DNA from: a virus | Strand: one strand, 5' to 3' | DNA length: 64,000 bases | IMG/VR virus record: IMGVR_UViG_3300009514_000435 | Coordinates: 1-64,000 of that record | Shown: positions 48,359-56,810 of the stretch, in pieces | Position numbering within the stretch: the first letter of the stretch is position 1 | How the letters are laid out: the number at the start of each line of letters is the position of its first letter | Program-made: the position numbers and the translations under genes | Notes under the pieces: model-generated | Seen by the model: only the letters and a program-made list of their open reading frames with translations | Told to the model about the DNA's origin: nothing | Databases searched by the model: none

Positions 48359-48366
48359 TATTTATA
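48359..48366 (-). promoter_or_regulatory. Late promoter TATAAATA
   Basis: Exact T4 late octamer 26 bases before the ATG of the HNH gene at 48332, touching the stop of the terminase gene. So the inserted endonuclease has its own late promoter. Confidence 0.85.
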
Positions 48367-48367
48367 T

Positions 48368-49996
48368 CTACAGGTAAGGATTATTATTTCGCTCCAATCC
48401 TTCATCATAACCCCAACCATCTTCTAACTCGACTTCATCAATACCATTTCCATCATTATCAAAGAATATGGGTTTATCATCATTTTGTTCCTCAATAGAC
48501 AACCGAAATTTGGGATCAATAACCTTAACATTACCATTTCTACCATCAAAAAAGATGGTAGTTAAGAAATACACTCCCCACAGAAGAGAGGTCACACAAT
48601 CATCATTTGACCCTCTAGGAGCCTTAAAAACGTCTGGTCTAACTTCTTCATATCTGGAAAGTTCATATAATGTGTTCCTTTCACAGATTTCTAGCCACCC
48701 GTTGTCCATATACCGTTTTAATAACACATTTGCTGATAATTTGGAAGCTCTGGTAGAACGGATTCCAATACCTTTTTTGTCACAATTCAGAATTTTATCG
48801 TATTCGTACTGATACCAGATCAATTTAGCCACTTCACCGCCTACATCATTGTTTTCCACCATCATATATGCTCCATTATAGAACTCTGAGACAGAAATAC
48901 AGATTTCGGCAAAGTCTTGAGTTTCCACTGTATTGAAGCGATACATAGCCACCTGCTTTATTTCATGCTCATGGACTATTTTAAGCACCTGTATAACACT
49001 ATAATCCTTTCCTGTACCCTTCGCACTGTCAATTCCTAAAATGTACTGTTGGCCCTCTATAGGCCTTTCAAAGATATGTAAATTAAACCCCATTTTCTGC
49101 TCGATTGGGTCAAGTGGTTTTATCCTTTCTAGAATCTCAGGGTCAATTAGGGTATTCGATGAACCAAGGAACTTACAGTCATATTCTTGAGCAAAATGCT
49201 GAATTCCTTTATCTCTGATAATACCTTCTTTCCATTTCTTATTCCTTCCTTCAACTTCATCCCAGTTAATCTTAATAGGCAAGAAATTTGAAGTCTTATC
49301 AGGATCTAGCTCGATAGCTCCCCTCCAAATATGGTAAAAATGGTTCATCCCTTTTGGAGTCGATACTATTACCATTTTAGCGTTTTTAGAAGACGAAATA
49401 GTAGGGTAAACAGAGTCCATAAATTCGTCTGCTATGTTATCAGGAACGTGAGCAAATTCATCCATGTAAAGCAAGGCAACGGATTCGCCTCTAAAGGCAG
49501 TAGAAGCAGTAGAACCTGCCATGATAATGTTTCCATTTTCAAAGCCGATTGTGTTTTTATTCCATCCACCATTCTCTTCACTAATACCCTGTTGCATCCA
49601 CAAGGGGATTTGTTTGATGGCTAGTTTAATTCTTCTTAAAATCTCTTTGGCTGTCTTTTCATTATTCGCCAATACTGCAACCTTTTTATCTTCTTGAAAT
49701 AGAACATAATGAGTCAAGTAAATAGTAGATACTGTGGTTTTTCCAATCTGTCTTGAGGACAACATTGCGATATGTTGTTTGTTTTCATCTGGCGGGTCAA
49801 CAAATGCTTTTAAAATTCTTCTTTGGTATTCTCTCAACTTAATTGTATGTTTACCATCATCAATACTTACAATCGTAAAATACTTTTCGGCAAAATAGAG
49901 AATATCTTCTTTACAACGAATGTACTCTTCCATTCGTTTTGCAGTCATGTTGATCTTTTCGCCAAGACCTCTTAAAGATGGATCTTTTAAATACAT
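48368..49996 (-). CDS. 17: Terminase large subunit gp17
   Basis: 542 residues. The ATPase shows Walker A SSRQIGKTT (residues 80-88) and Walker B ALLYMDE (174-180) with catalytic Glu. The nuclease domain opens at YILGIDSAKGTGKDYSVIQV with Asp323 as first metal ligand, and MMVENNDVG supplies further acids. Order and length fit T4 gp17 (610). It cuts and pumps DNA into proheads together with gp16 (51377). Ends with the acidic stretch EVELEDGWGYDEG. Confidence 0.95.
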   Translation of the reverse strand: MYLKDPSLRGLGEKINMTAKRMEEYIRCKEDILYFAEKYFTIVSIDDGKHTIKLREYQRRILKAFVDPPDENKQHIAMLSSRQIGKTTVSTIYLTHYVLFQEDKKVAVLANNEKTAKEILRRIKLAIKQIPLWMQQGISEENGGWNKNTIGFENGNIIMAGSTASTAFRGESVALLYMDEFAHVPDNIADEFMDSVYPTISSSKNAKMVIVSTPKGMNHFYHIWRGAIELDPDKTSNFLPIKINWDEVEGRNKKWKEGIIRDKGIQHFAQEYDCKFLGSSNTLIDPEILERIKPLDPIEQKMGFNLHIFERPIEGQQYILGIDSAKGTGKDYSVIQVLKIVHEHEIKQVAMYRFNTVETQDFAEICISVSEFYNGAYMMVENNDVGGEVAKLIWYQYEYDKILNCDKKGIGIRSTRASKLSANVLLKRYMDNGWLEICERNTLYELSRYEEVRPDVFKAPRGSNDDCVTSLLWGVYFLTTIFFDGRNGNVKVIDPKFRLSIEEQNDDKPIFFDNDGNGIDEVELEDGWGYDEGLERNNNPYL

Positions 49997-50002
49997 ATTT
50001 TT

Positions 50003-50791
50003 TTATTTCAAATAATCACGAAATCTCAAAGCAAATTCTTCATTTTTATTTTTCCTGTTTTTCTTAGCCTTCATATCTGGTTTAGCTTTTTTCTTAGGCT
50101 TTTTTGCTGATGCTTTCGTGATTTTAGGTTTTTCTTCCTTCTTTGGTTCGACTTTAGGTTTTTCTTCCTTCTTTGGTTCCTTTTTCTTGAGAACAGGTTT
50201 AACTTTCGTAGATTTCTCTACATTTTTCTTCTGTTCTTTTTCAGACTTTTTAGTTTCAGCTTCCTTTTCTTTTTTTTCAGCATCTTCTTTTGCTTTTCTA
50301 TTTTTAAATGCAGTGGCGACAGAACCACCAACATCCTTTGCGGTAGACACACCCACATCAACAGTCGAAGCAAGTTCTTTATCTGCGGATCTTAAACCAG
50401 CTTTTGCTACATTTGTTCCTTTTTCTTTAGCTTTAGAAAGAAACGCCTTTAATCCAGAACCAACCGCTTTAGCCGTTGAACCACCTTTACCTTTCTTTTT
50501 TTCTGCTTTCGACTTTGTTTTAGGTTCGTCTTTTTTAGCAGGTTTATCATCACTTTTTGAGGGTTCACCATCATTCGGTTTACTACTCTTAGTAACCATA
50601 CCTAAACCCTGTTTCTGTTCATCACTCAAAAACCCTTCTTTGTTAAGATGAGCTAAAAGACCTTGAGCGTATTTTTTTTCTGAAGGAGAAACATCAGGAT
50701 CGGAAATTACTTTTTTAAGTTGAGCTTTTGTACTTTTAACCCATGCTTCATTTTCTTCCATTGGTTTTTTTAAATATTCCTTATAGCTCAT
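50003..50791 (-). CDS. Lys/Glu-rich low-complexity protein next to the terminase
   Basis: 262 residues with very high Lys content. Residues 1-90 are mixed (MSYKEYLKKPMEENEAWVKS, SPSEKKYAQGLLAHLNKEG), the middle (VGSGLKAFLSKAKEKGTNVA) is Ala/Gly/Lys, and from about 165 on there are repeats such as KKEEKPKVEPKKEEKPKITK. It ends EEFALRFRDYLK. The start MSYKEYLKKPMEE resembles the packaging leaders but lacks a clean (L/I)xE site. It may be a DNA-coating internal protein. Overlaps the next gene by four bases. Confidence 0.65.
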   Translation of the reverse strand: MSYKEYLKKPMEENEAWVKSTKAQLKKVISDPDVSPSEKKYAQGLLAHLNKEGFLSDEQKQGLGMVTKSSKPNDGEPSKSDDKPAKKDEPKTKSKAEKKKGKGGSTAKAVGSGLKAFLSKAKEKGTNVAKAGLRSADKELASTVDVGVSTAKDVGGSVATAFKNRKAKEDAEKKEKEAETKKSEKEQKKNVEKSTKVKPVLKKKEPKKEEKPKVEPKKEEKPKITKASAKKPKKKAKPDMKAKKNRKNKNEEFALRFRDYLK

Positions 50792-51033
50792 ATTTTATTT
50801 TTCCTCTTAATGGTTTTAATATCTCTAATATCTGTTTTATCAATCATTCCACAATGCAGAAGTTCATTAATCGTTTTTTCATCAAAAGAAGCTATCTTAT
50901 CAAGCAATACCCTTTTCCTTTCTTTAAAAGTCTTGCCTTTCTTGATCTCCCCAATTGGCTCTATCCTTTTCAAAGGTTTTGATGAACCATGTCTTTGGAT
51001 TCCTGCACTTCTGAAACTCGAACCTATTTCCAT
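50788..51033 (-). CDS. Small hypothetical protein with sheath-like N-terminal peptide
   Basis: 81 residues. The N-terminus MEIGSSFRSAGIQRHGSSKP shares FRxxGIQR with the sheath gp18 start (SFRTPGIQRSE), and the rest is basic (IKKGKTFKERKRVLLDKIAS). The peptide could be a shared docking strand, or the protein may be a small tail component. It overlaps both neighbours by 4 and 10 bases. No known T4 counterpart. Confidence 0.65.
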   Translation of the reverse strand: MEIGSSFRSAGIQRHGSSKPLKRIEPIGEIKKGKTFKERKRVLLDKIASFDEKTINELLHCGMIDKTDIRDIKTIKRKNKI

Positions 51034-51377
51034 TCAATACCTCTATTTTTTTGTTTCAATGATTCGTTGAAACAAAAATCATGTAACTTTTCTTTAACTA
51101 ATTGAGTCTTTGCCTTTTTAATATTTATCCTAGTCACCCGACTAAACAATTCCCTAGACACCTTATTATCTCTATGGCCCAACACATCCACCAAGGAGCC
51201 GAAATCTTTTTCCTCTATAATCATTTTCAACTTATTGAACCAATCTTTTTGTTGTTCATAAATTTCTTCCCTTGTAATCTTACCCCAATGTCCTCTATTG
51301 TAATATTTATTAAAGGTTTTCTCGAAAATGTTTTTATGTTGTTCTTCTTTGTAAAATTTTTTAAAACTTAGAGACAT
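51024..51377 (-). CDS. Hypothetical protein, possible internal head protein
   Basis: 117 residues. N-terminus MSLSFKKFYKEEQHK resembles the M(K/R)FK.FYL.E leader, but the residue before EE is Lys, so no (L/I)xE cleavage site. The body is helical and basic (KKAKTQLVKEKLHDFCFNES). It overlaps gp16 by one base. It might be a relative of the packaged proteins that has lost, or never had, the cleavage site. Confidence 0.6.
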   Translation of the reverse strand: MSLSFKKFYKEEQHKNIFEKTFNKYYNRGHWGKITREEIYEQQKDWFNKLKMIIEEKDFGSLVDVLGHRDNKVSRELFSRVTRINIKKAKTQLVKEKLHDFCFNESLKQKNRGIEWK

Positions 51378-51886
51378 TACTGACCCTCTCTTATTCTAAA
51401 TTCTGCTTTTACTCCCTTTAAAGAATTATTTTTCTTTACATTATTGACCATATCCAACAATTCTTTAGAAGATAAATTCAAATTATTAACAGTAGTGTTG
51501 CCATTTGTTTTACTATCCACTTTTTTCATTTTCACTTTCGCATCTAACTTAGCCTTTTCCATACTAATCAACTCTTTTAAAGCTGTTGATTTGGAATTAG
51601 CTAATCCACCCAGAACTTCATACATTCTAGCAGGAGAACCTATTTTAATCTCTTTCTGTAATCCATTCATAGTAACATTGATATTAGAAATCAACGCCTT
51701 TAGTTCTTCGATAATGTAATCTTCTTCATTGAAGTCTAAATCGGTCTTTTCTCTAGTTACCAGTGCTTCAGTCTTAGTCACCAGTTCTTCAGCTTCAACT
51801 ATTTCGCCTTCAAACTCTGTATCTAGACTTTCACTAATATTATCGAATGTCTCATTCGTTTCCGCTTGTTTCTTTTTCTTATCCAT
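51377..51886 (-). CDS. 16: Terminase small subunit gp16
   Basis: 169 residues. An acidic N-terminal part (SLDTEFEGEIVEAEELVTKT) precedes a helical core (ARMYEVLGGLANSKSTALKE followed by LISMEKAKLDAKVKMKK) that lines up with the T4 gp16 segment [26 protein letters not shown]. The tail TTVNNLNLSSKELLDMV follows T4 gp16 (NIQNATVFMGSPTDLMDE). Placed immediately upstream of terminase genes, as in T4. The helical core forms the ring that loads DNA onto gp17. Confidence 0.82.
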   Translation of the reverse strand: MDKKKKQAETNETFDNISESLDTEFEGEIVEAEELVTKTEALVTREKTDLDFNEEDYIIEELKALISNINVTMNGLQKEIKIGSPARMYEVLGGLANSKSTALKELISMEKAKLDAKVKMKKVDSKTNGNTTVNNLNLSSKELLDMVNNVKKNNSLKGVKAEFRIREGQ

Positions 51887-51895
51887 AAGTCACCT

Positions 51896-52156
51896 TTATT
51901 TTTCATCAACAGTATCTCTAAACAAATTGTAATTCTTAATATAATCAGACCCGATACTTCTTTCTTTCTGAGATTTTGAGCCTTCGCCTAAGTCTCTTTC
52001 TATATTTATACCAAAAAAGGATATCTTAGAAGCTGAAATTATAAATATACCCAAACATATCATTACAAATATGAAAGCATACCTTACACTTTTGTACTTT
52101 CCGACTAATCCAAAAAAGCTACCAACTTTCTGTTTTATCTTTTCTTGTGTATTCAT
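51896..52156 (-). CDS. Small membrane protein in the neck-terminase operon
   Basis: 86 residues from the ATG at 52156, preceded by TAAGGA. One clear membrane span (YAFIFVMICLGIFIISAS) near residues 25-45 with a basic N-terminal side (EKIKQKVGSFFGLVGKYKSV) and a polar, acidic C-terminal side. The topology is probably N-in. It is unusual in T4-type neck operons and may be involved in lysis, membrane attachment of assembly, or exclusion. No family recognised. Confidence 0.68.
   Translation of the reverse strand: MNTQEKIKQKVGSFFGLVGKYKSVRYAFIFVMICLGIFIISASKISFFGINIERDLGEGSKSQKERSIGSDYIKNYNLFRDTVDEK
52003..52010 (-). promoter_or_regulatory. Possible late promoter TATAAATA
   Basis: Exact octamer inside the membrane-protein gene, 116 bases before the gp16 ATG at 51886. 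The distance is long but fits a gp16-gp17 transcript separate from the neck genes. It could be a chance match. Confidence 0.45.
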
Positions 52157-52164
52157 TCTATTCC

Positions 52165-52971
52165 TTAACAAGCATCAAAATCTTTATTTACAAACACTTC
52201 AAAATCAACTTGATCAGCACTGTAAGTGTAAGAACTAGTTGGAAATGCTGAAGTTGAGTCCCACCCCGATAATTGTATTTGATTCATAGCGGATAGTCCA
52301 TCATCCACACCGCCCTCTATTAAATTAAGGTTAATATCCTTAATTACAGATTCATCACTAAAACCTCTGTACATATGGGCTTCACAAGTTAAATTCAATG
52401 TTCCATTGACATATCTTCTTACAGTTTCTTCCTGTTCAACCAAAAATTCTTGGGAAATTCCATCCAATCTCACTTTCACATTTCTTTCAATATTTAAAAA
52501 CCGAAATTCTTTAATTCTAATATGTCTAGCAGGGTCAAAATACGGTAAAATCTGTTCCAAAATTTGAGTAAAATGAGAAAGACTCTGCGTTCTGATAGAC
52601 AATTCAAATCCCAAATCATAAGGAACGGGGTTGACATCTGAAATGAACGAATCCACATCCGACAAAGCAGACAACGAATTGTACCACATTCTTGTAACAT
52701 TTGTTCCTTTTGCTCTCTCTCCGTTATATTGAGTACTAATCCAAGACAAAGAAAGTTTCGGGTATTTAGGATAATACTTTTGTCCAGATTCATCTTCTAA
52801 TAATAGTGCTTGATATTTTTCTTTTTCTGCCAACTGAATTGGAACTTTGAGAGTTCTAGCAATAGCACCATTCTCAAAATCGTAAACCTTTATCCCATTA
52901 AATTCGTTCATAAGACCTATAATGATAGCTCTCACTGATTGGGGAATATAATCATCGGGTACTAAAGCCAT
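52165..52971 (-). CDS. 15: Tail completion / sheath stabiliser gp15
   Basis: 268 residues. PYDLGFELSIRTQSLSHFTQ then ILEQILPYFDPARHIRI is close to the T4 gp15 pattern (YELSIFTRYEDDMFQIVEQILPYFQPHFN), and the opening VRAIIIGLMNEFNGIKVYDF with ARTLKVPIQLAEKEKY also follows gp15 (GDLFSNIQIKR...VPITYASKEHF). The hexameric ring caps tube and sheath at the head-proximal end. Same length as T4 gp15 (272). Confidence 0.9.
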   Translation of the reverse strand: MALVPDDYIPQSVRAIIIGLMNEFNGIKVYDFENGAIARTLKVPIQLAEKEKYQALLLEDESGQKYYPKYPKLSLSWISTQYNGERAKGTNVTRMWYNSLSALSDVDSFISDVNPVPYDLGFELSIRTQSLSHFTQILEQILPYFDPARHIRIKEFRFLNIERNVKVRLDGISQEFLVEQEETVRRYVNGTLNLTCEAHMYRGFSDESVIKDINLNLIEGGVDDGLSAMNQIQLSGWDSTSAFPTSSYTYSADQVDFEVFVNKDFDAC

Positions 52972-52981
52972 TTTCTATCTC

Positions 52982-53788
52982 CTAATTCCAAAAATCATCA
53001 CCTATTGGATCTTGATTATCTGTTTCTTCGCCCACACTTGAAGTGTATAAAACATCATCTTTTATAACATCAATATGTTCTGAATCATCTAAAATATCTG
53101 GCTGATCCATTGCACTAGTAATCTCTGACATCGCACCGCTAGTAATGGGTGAGAATGAGAGATTTTGATCTGGCATTATTCTTACAATAAATTTCCATGA
53201 ATGTTTTTTCTGTAAAAACATTTCTTCTTCTTCTTTAACTTCAATTAATTCATAGTAGGTGTTGTTATATTCTGCTCTTATTATATCCCCAACTTTGGGT
53301 TCAATCGCAGGATAAGTAGCAGACACATCCACTGGGTTTGTTACTGGAAATAAAGAAACACCGCTTGTATCATACCGACTAGCCACCGAAAAATGCTTTT
53401 TACTAATGTGCATTTCAAAATTATCCAGTTCTTCTAAACCATATTTTCCATACATATTTTCTTCTTTAGGCAATTCAAAAACCGCCATAATTGGAAACCT
53501 TCTTTCAATTTCCCTGATATCATCTTCACCATATAATTTGTCTGCGGAAGTATCAAAAGCAACCCTATAATACATCATTGGATTACCATGAATATTAAAG
53601 GCTTCTGTCAATAAATTATCATACAGGTTTCTATCAGCATCATACCTTTTATTTAGGTGGAAATTAAAAAATTGGTTAGGCATTGCATTCGCACCCTTCA
53701 AACCCGAAGGTGTGTAATCTGGTATAACACCTAAACCACCTGCTTCTACTGGTGGAATTGATGGTGTTCCTGTTCCTGATGTTGCCAT
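52982..53788 (-). CDS. 14: Neck protein gp14
   Basis: 268 residues. FFNFHLNKRYDADRNLYDNL, LTEAFNIHGNPMMYYRVAFD, LYGEDDIREIERRF and LEELDNFEMHISKKHF follow T4 gp14 (FNNYRTHQTLLDSFIAESIQ, YIPREYVNLDLIFGED, FGIQVQDEVTLSI). The ending DPIGDDFWN parallels the T4 ending SNPFDNDFLD. It forms the second neck ring that joins head to tail. Two TATAAATA boxes stand upstream. Confidence 0.9.
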   Translation of the reverse strand: MATSGTGTPSIPPVEAGGLGVIPDYTPSGLKGANAMPNQFFNFHLNKRYDADRNLYDNLLTEAFNIHGNPMMYYRVAFDTSADKLYGEDDIREIERRFPIMAVFELPKEENMYGKYGLEELDNFEMHISKKHFSVASRYDTSGVSLFPVTNPVDVSATYPAIEPKVGDIIRAEYNNTYYELIEVKEEEEMFLQKKHSWKFIVRIMPDQNLSFSPITSGAMSEITSAMDQPDILDDSEHIDVIKDDVLYTSSVGEETDNQDPIGDDFWN

Positions 53789-53813
53789 ATAAATTACCTT
53801 TTTATCTTTTAAT

Positions 53814-53821
53814 TATTTATA
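53814..53821 (-). promoter_or_regulatory. Late promoter TATAAATA
   Basis: Exact T4 late octamer 25 bases before the gp14 ATG at 53788. A second copy lies upstream at 53861-53868. Confidence 0.82.
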
Positions 53822-56801
53822 AAACGATTTTTCTTGCAAAAGTGGAAGATAAGCCATTTCTATTTATAATATACGGAATCACTATGGTTAAGGAGTTTTC
53901 ATCCGTTCTCAAATCCATCTTCACCTGTTCTTTTATTACCGTCACCCTTTTCTCATATCTTCTGATATCTCTCAAAAGAATACTGACTAATTCTTGTGCA
54001 GAATCCAAGTTTAATTGCTCAAATGTGACCAAAGGGAGAATTGTTCCAAATCTAGGAGAAAACAATTTTTCTCCCCTGATTGTTGATAAAATATTTTCGA
54101 TACTCGCATTGATAGCCTTATCGTTTATTATTTCCCCTTGCGATAAAATGTTTTTATCTAAATCATAAGCATATTCTTCAACTCTTTCGGTTACTAATTG
54201 TGCTTTTATTTTTGCTCTATTGATAGCCAATTGATCTGATTCTATATCACCAACACCTTTAACTATTGGTAATGGAATTATCAAATTTCCACTACCTAAA
54301 GGTTGAACCCTAGCCACACCGCTTACTACTGGAATAGAAATTATTATAGAACCACTACCTAAAGGTTGAACCCTAGCCACACCGCTTACTACTGGAATGT
54401 GAATGTTTAGATTGCCTGTACTTGTTCGACCTATTATACCTTCACCAGATAAAATAGGAGTAGGAATGTTTAGATTGCCTGTACTTGTTCGACCTATTAT
54501 ACCTTCACCAGATAATGTTAGTAAAGGTGTTGTTAATAAACCATTACCGTTAATAGAAACTATTCCAGTTCCCGATAAAGTAGGTAAAGGTGTTGTTAAT
54601 GAACCCGTACCAGAAACTATATTTTCAACAGAAGTGTACAATTCAGAACCAGAAAGTATGTTAGATTGAGTTTGTATCCAACCTATTGTACGATCTCCAC
54701 CAGAAGTCAATCTGATTTCATCAATAGAACCATCCCAAAATTCAAAGGCAGAAACAGCATATGTGTACCTAGCCTTATCGTAAGCTACAGCTAAAGGTAT
54801 GTTAGAATTAGTATCTCCAGAAAATGCACTAGATTGTGTTCCCGATATACCATCTACTAAAGTATATACAACATTATTGCTTCTTAAACCTCCAACATAA
54901 TACCACTTATTTTGTTGAATTGGTGGATCTGGATATGAACCACTTACAGAAACTTTAGAAGTATCGTCTTCAAATACAGTAAAAAATGAACCTTGTCTTT
55001 TTGTTGATTCATTTAATTGTATTTCAAAATTAAAATTAGGAATACTGTTATCTAACCTTTTTTGAAATATCTGATCAATATCAGCCGAAACTTGTATATT
55101 AGGTGTATGTCTTACATATGCTTCCAATAAACTATTATCAGAACCTATTTTTAATGAAGGGGAATCGGGTATATCAAATCCAGAAACATTATTACCAAAT
55201 CCAAACTTAAAATAAGAACCTAAACCGTCATCTGCACAAGTTATAGAACCTGAAGTGTATGTTTCGTAATCAGGTAAGAAAAAACTATCATCTACAGCAT
55301 TGTTACCATTTCTAGTTGAATCTATAAATCCATATTTTCCTTCAGCCGTATCAGACCTTTTCCATATCATATGATGAACCATTGAGAAATTTTCATCCCA
55401 AACATTATATCTTCCAAAAGAAACATCTTCTACTGGTTGTCTTTCGTTTGCCGAAGTGTTATACCAAATATAAAAAGAACCTCCAACACCAGAAGTAACG
55501 GAAGTTTCTACCCAAATTTCAGTAGCACTTGTTGTTTTATCCCAAAAAACAACTTCTAAAGGTAATGAACTGGTTCCTAGCTCATCAGATGTTACTCTTA
55601 AATCCCCCCCATCGTCTTGTGTATTATTCCACATTGTTGTTGTAATAAAACTACTTGGTATTCTAATAGGAACATTTTCTGTTGTTTTTACTGTTGAGGG
55701 GTTTATTATAAACTTTGTTTTATTATTCCAATCATCTGGAAAAACAGAACCTATGTTTTGTACTGATCCCGCAGATACGAAAGAACTTTGGCTGTTTATG
55801 TTTTCATATTGTGCTTTTATTTTACCCGAATTAGAAACAACAGAACCAATTCTCACTTCATCAATAGAACCATCCCATTCTCGATTAGAAAATGGATGAT
55901 TCGCTATTAATAAATTATTAGAAACATTGGATATTGTTCCAGAGGAACTAGCAGAAGACTCTAAGTCTCCGTTAATATAAATCGCAATTGTTGTTCCATC
56001 ATAATTCGCAACCACATAATTAAAACCAGTAGCAGTTAAAGGGTCTGATGTTGAATCTACACTTTCAGAAGTTAAATTATTGCAATAAAATCTTATATTA
56101 TCACTAGTACCCCACTTTGTAAGTCTAAAACCGCCATCACCCTTTGTTACTATACCTGCCCATTCTGGTAAATCACCTGCCGAAATCCAACATTCTATTT
56201 CTAAACTTGTCGTATAGTCGTAATCAGTTTCATTTGGGATATCAACATATGCAGATGTTCCTATTCTAACAAAAGACTGAGCATCACCAATACTTCCATC
56301 TATAGGTACTGCATTTCCATTTGTAAAGATTCCATCATTTCTTGCAGAAGTGGAATCATTCAGAGAAGATGTACCAGAAACTTCTCCCATATGCCAAACA
56401 GATGTATAATCTGTCCATACATTTTCAGAACCAGCCGTAGTTGCACTTGCTTCTGGTTGCCATGTATCACCAACCCCCCACCACATATAAACCGTTTGTG
56501 AGGTTCCTGATAATTCAAAAGTATCTGGTAATTTAACATGAACAACAAAAGCCGAAGTGTCTTGGTTGTATTGTTCTAAATCAATAGGTAAAACACCATT
56601 ACCGTCTGAACCAGAAGTAAATCGAATATCACCACCATTTGGTCTAGCTTTTGTATTGCCTGTAAATATTTCAGTAGACGGAAAACCATTAGAATCTTGA
56701 GTAATAACTGTTTCTAAACCTAATACACCGCCAGTAAACGCAGATGTATTTGGATTAATAACAAACTCTACTTTATGATTCCACCCACTTGGAAATGTCA
56801 T
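53817..56801 (-). CDS. Adhesin-like protein fused to a gp25 baseplate wedge domain (smaller of two)
   Basis: 994 residues. Two DUF2341-LamG modules: residues 1-345 (MTFPSGWNHKVEFVINP; LEIECWISAGDLPEWAGIVT; WDGSIDEVRIGSVV) and about 350-725 (FPDDWNNKTKFIINPS; LEAYVRHTP; WDGSIDEIRLTSGG). Then about six Gly/Pro repeats (STGNLNIPTPILSGEGIIGR) at 727-850. The end (870-994) is a gp25 domain: YAYDLDKNILSQGEIINDKA, SIENILSTIRGEKLFSPRFG, LRDIRRYEKRVTVIKEQ. T4 gp25 is a stand-alone protein of 132 residues in the wedge. The fusion puts a sugar-binding module directly on the baseplate. Confidence 0.85.
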   Translation of the reverse strand: MTFPSGWNHKVEFVINPNTSAFTGGVLGLETVITQDSNGFPSTEIFTGNTKARPNGGDIRFTSGSDGNGVLPIDLEQYNQDTSAFVVHVKLPDTFELSGTSQTVYMWWGVGDTWQPEASATTAGSENVWTDYTSVWHMGEVSGTSSLNDSTSARNDGIFTNGNAVPIDGSIGDAQSFVRIGTSAYVDIPNETDYDYTTSLEIECWISAGDLPEWAGIVTKGDGGFRLTKWGTSDNIRFYCNNLTSESVDSTSDPLTATGFNYVVANYDGTTIAIYINGDLESSASSSGTISNVSNNLLIANHPFSNREWDGSIDEVRIGSVVSNSGKIKAQYENINSQSSFVSAGSVQNIGSVFPDDWNNKTKFIINPSTVKTTENVPIRIPSSFITTTMWNNTQDDGGDLRVTSDELGTSSLPLEVVFWDKTTSATEIWVETSVTSGVGGSFYIWYNTSANERQPVEDVSFGRYNVWDENFSMVHHMIWKRSDTAEGKYGFIDSTRNGNNAVDDSFFLPDYETYTSGSITCADDGLGSYFKFGFGNNVSGFDIPDSPSLKIGSDNSLLEAYVRHTPNIQVSADIDQIFQKRLDNSIPNFNFEIQLNESTKRQGSFFTVFEDDTSKVSVSGSYPDPPIQQNKWYYVGGLRSNNVVYTLVDGISGTQSSAFSGDTNSNIPLAVAYDKARYTYAVSAFEFWDGSIDEIRLTSGGDRTIGWIQTQSNILSGSELYTSVENIVSGTGSLTTPLPTLSGTGIVSINGNGLLTTPLLTLSGEGIIGRTSTGNLNIPTPILSGEGIIGRTSTGNLNIHIPVVSGVARVQPLGSGSIIISIPVVSGVARVQPLGSGNLIIPLPIVKGVGDIESDQLAINRAKIKAQLVTERVEEYAYDLDKNILSQGEIINDKAINASIENILSTIRGEKLFSPRFGTILPLVTFEQLNLDSAQELVSILLRDIRRYEKRVTVIKEQVKMDLRTDENSLTIVIPYIINRNGLSSTFARKIVL
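53861..53868 (-). promoter_or_regulatory. Possible second late promoter TATAAATA
   Basis: Exact octamer 72 bases before the gp14 ATG, inside the end of the gp25 domain coding region. It may be a tandem promoter or coincidence. Confidence 0.45.
54250..54620 (-). repeat. Gly/Pro stalk repeats of the 994-residue adhesin
   Basis: About six repeats of 20-21 codons of the type G(T/S)GxLxxPxPxLSGxGxVxx. Two exact pairs stand out: GEGIIGRTSTGNLNI twice and SGVARVQPLGSGxIII twice. At the DNA level adjacent copies such as the 63-base unit around 54300-54420 are nearly identical, a sign of recent duplication. Confidence 0.85.
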
Positions 56802-56810
56802 CCTTTACCC

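Noticed and set aside
50118-50651. 177-codon plus-strand open frame opposite the Lys-rich gene
   Set aside because: Low-complexity Phe/Ser pattern that is just the complement of Lys/Glu repeats. No start signal.
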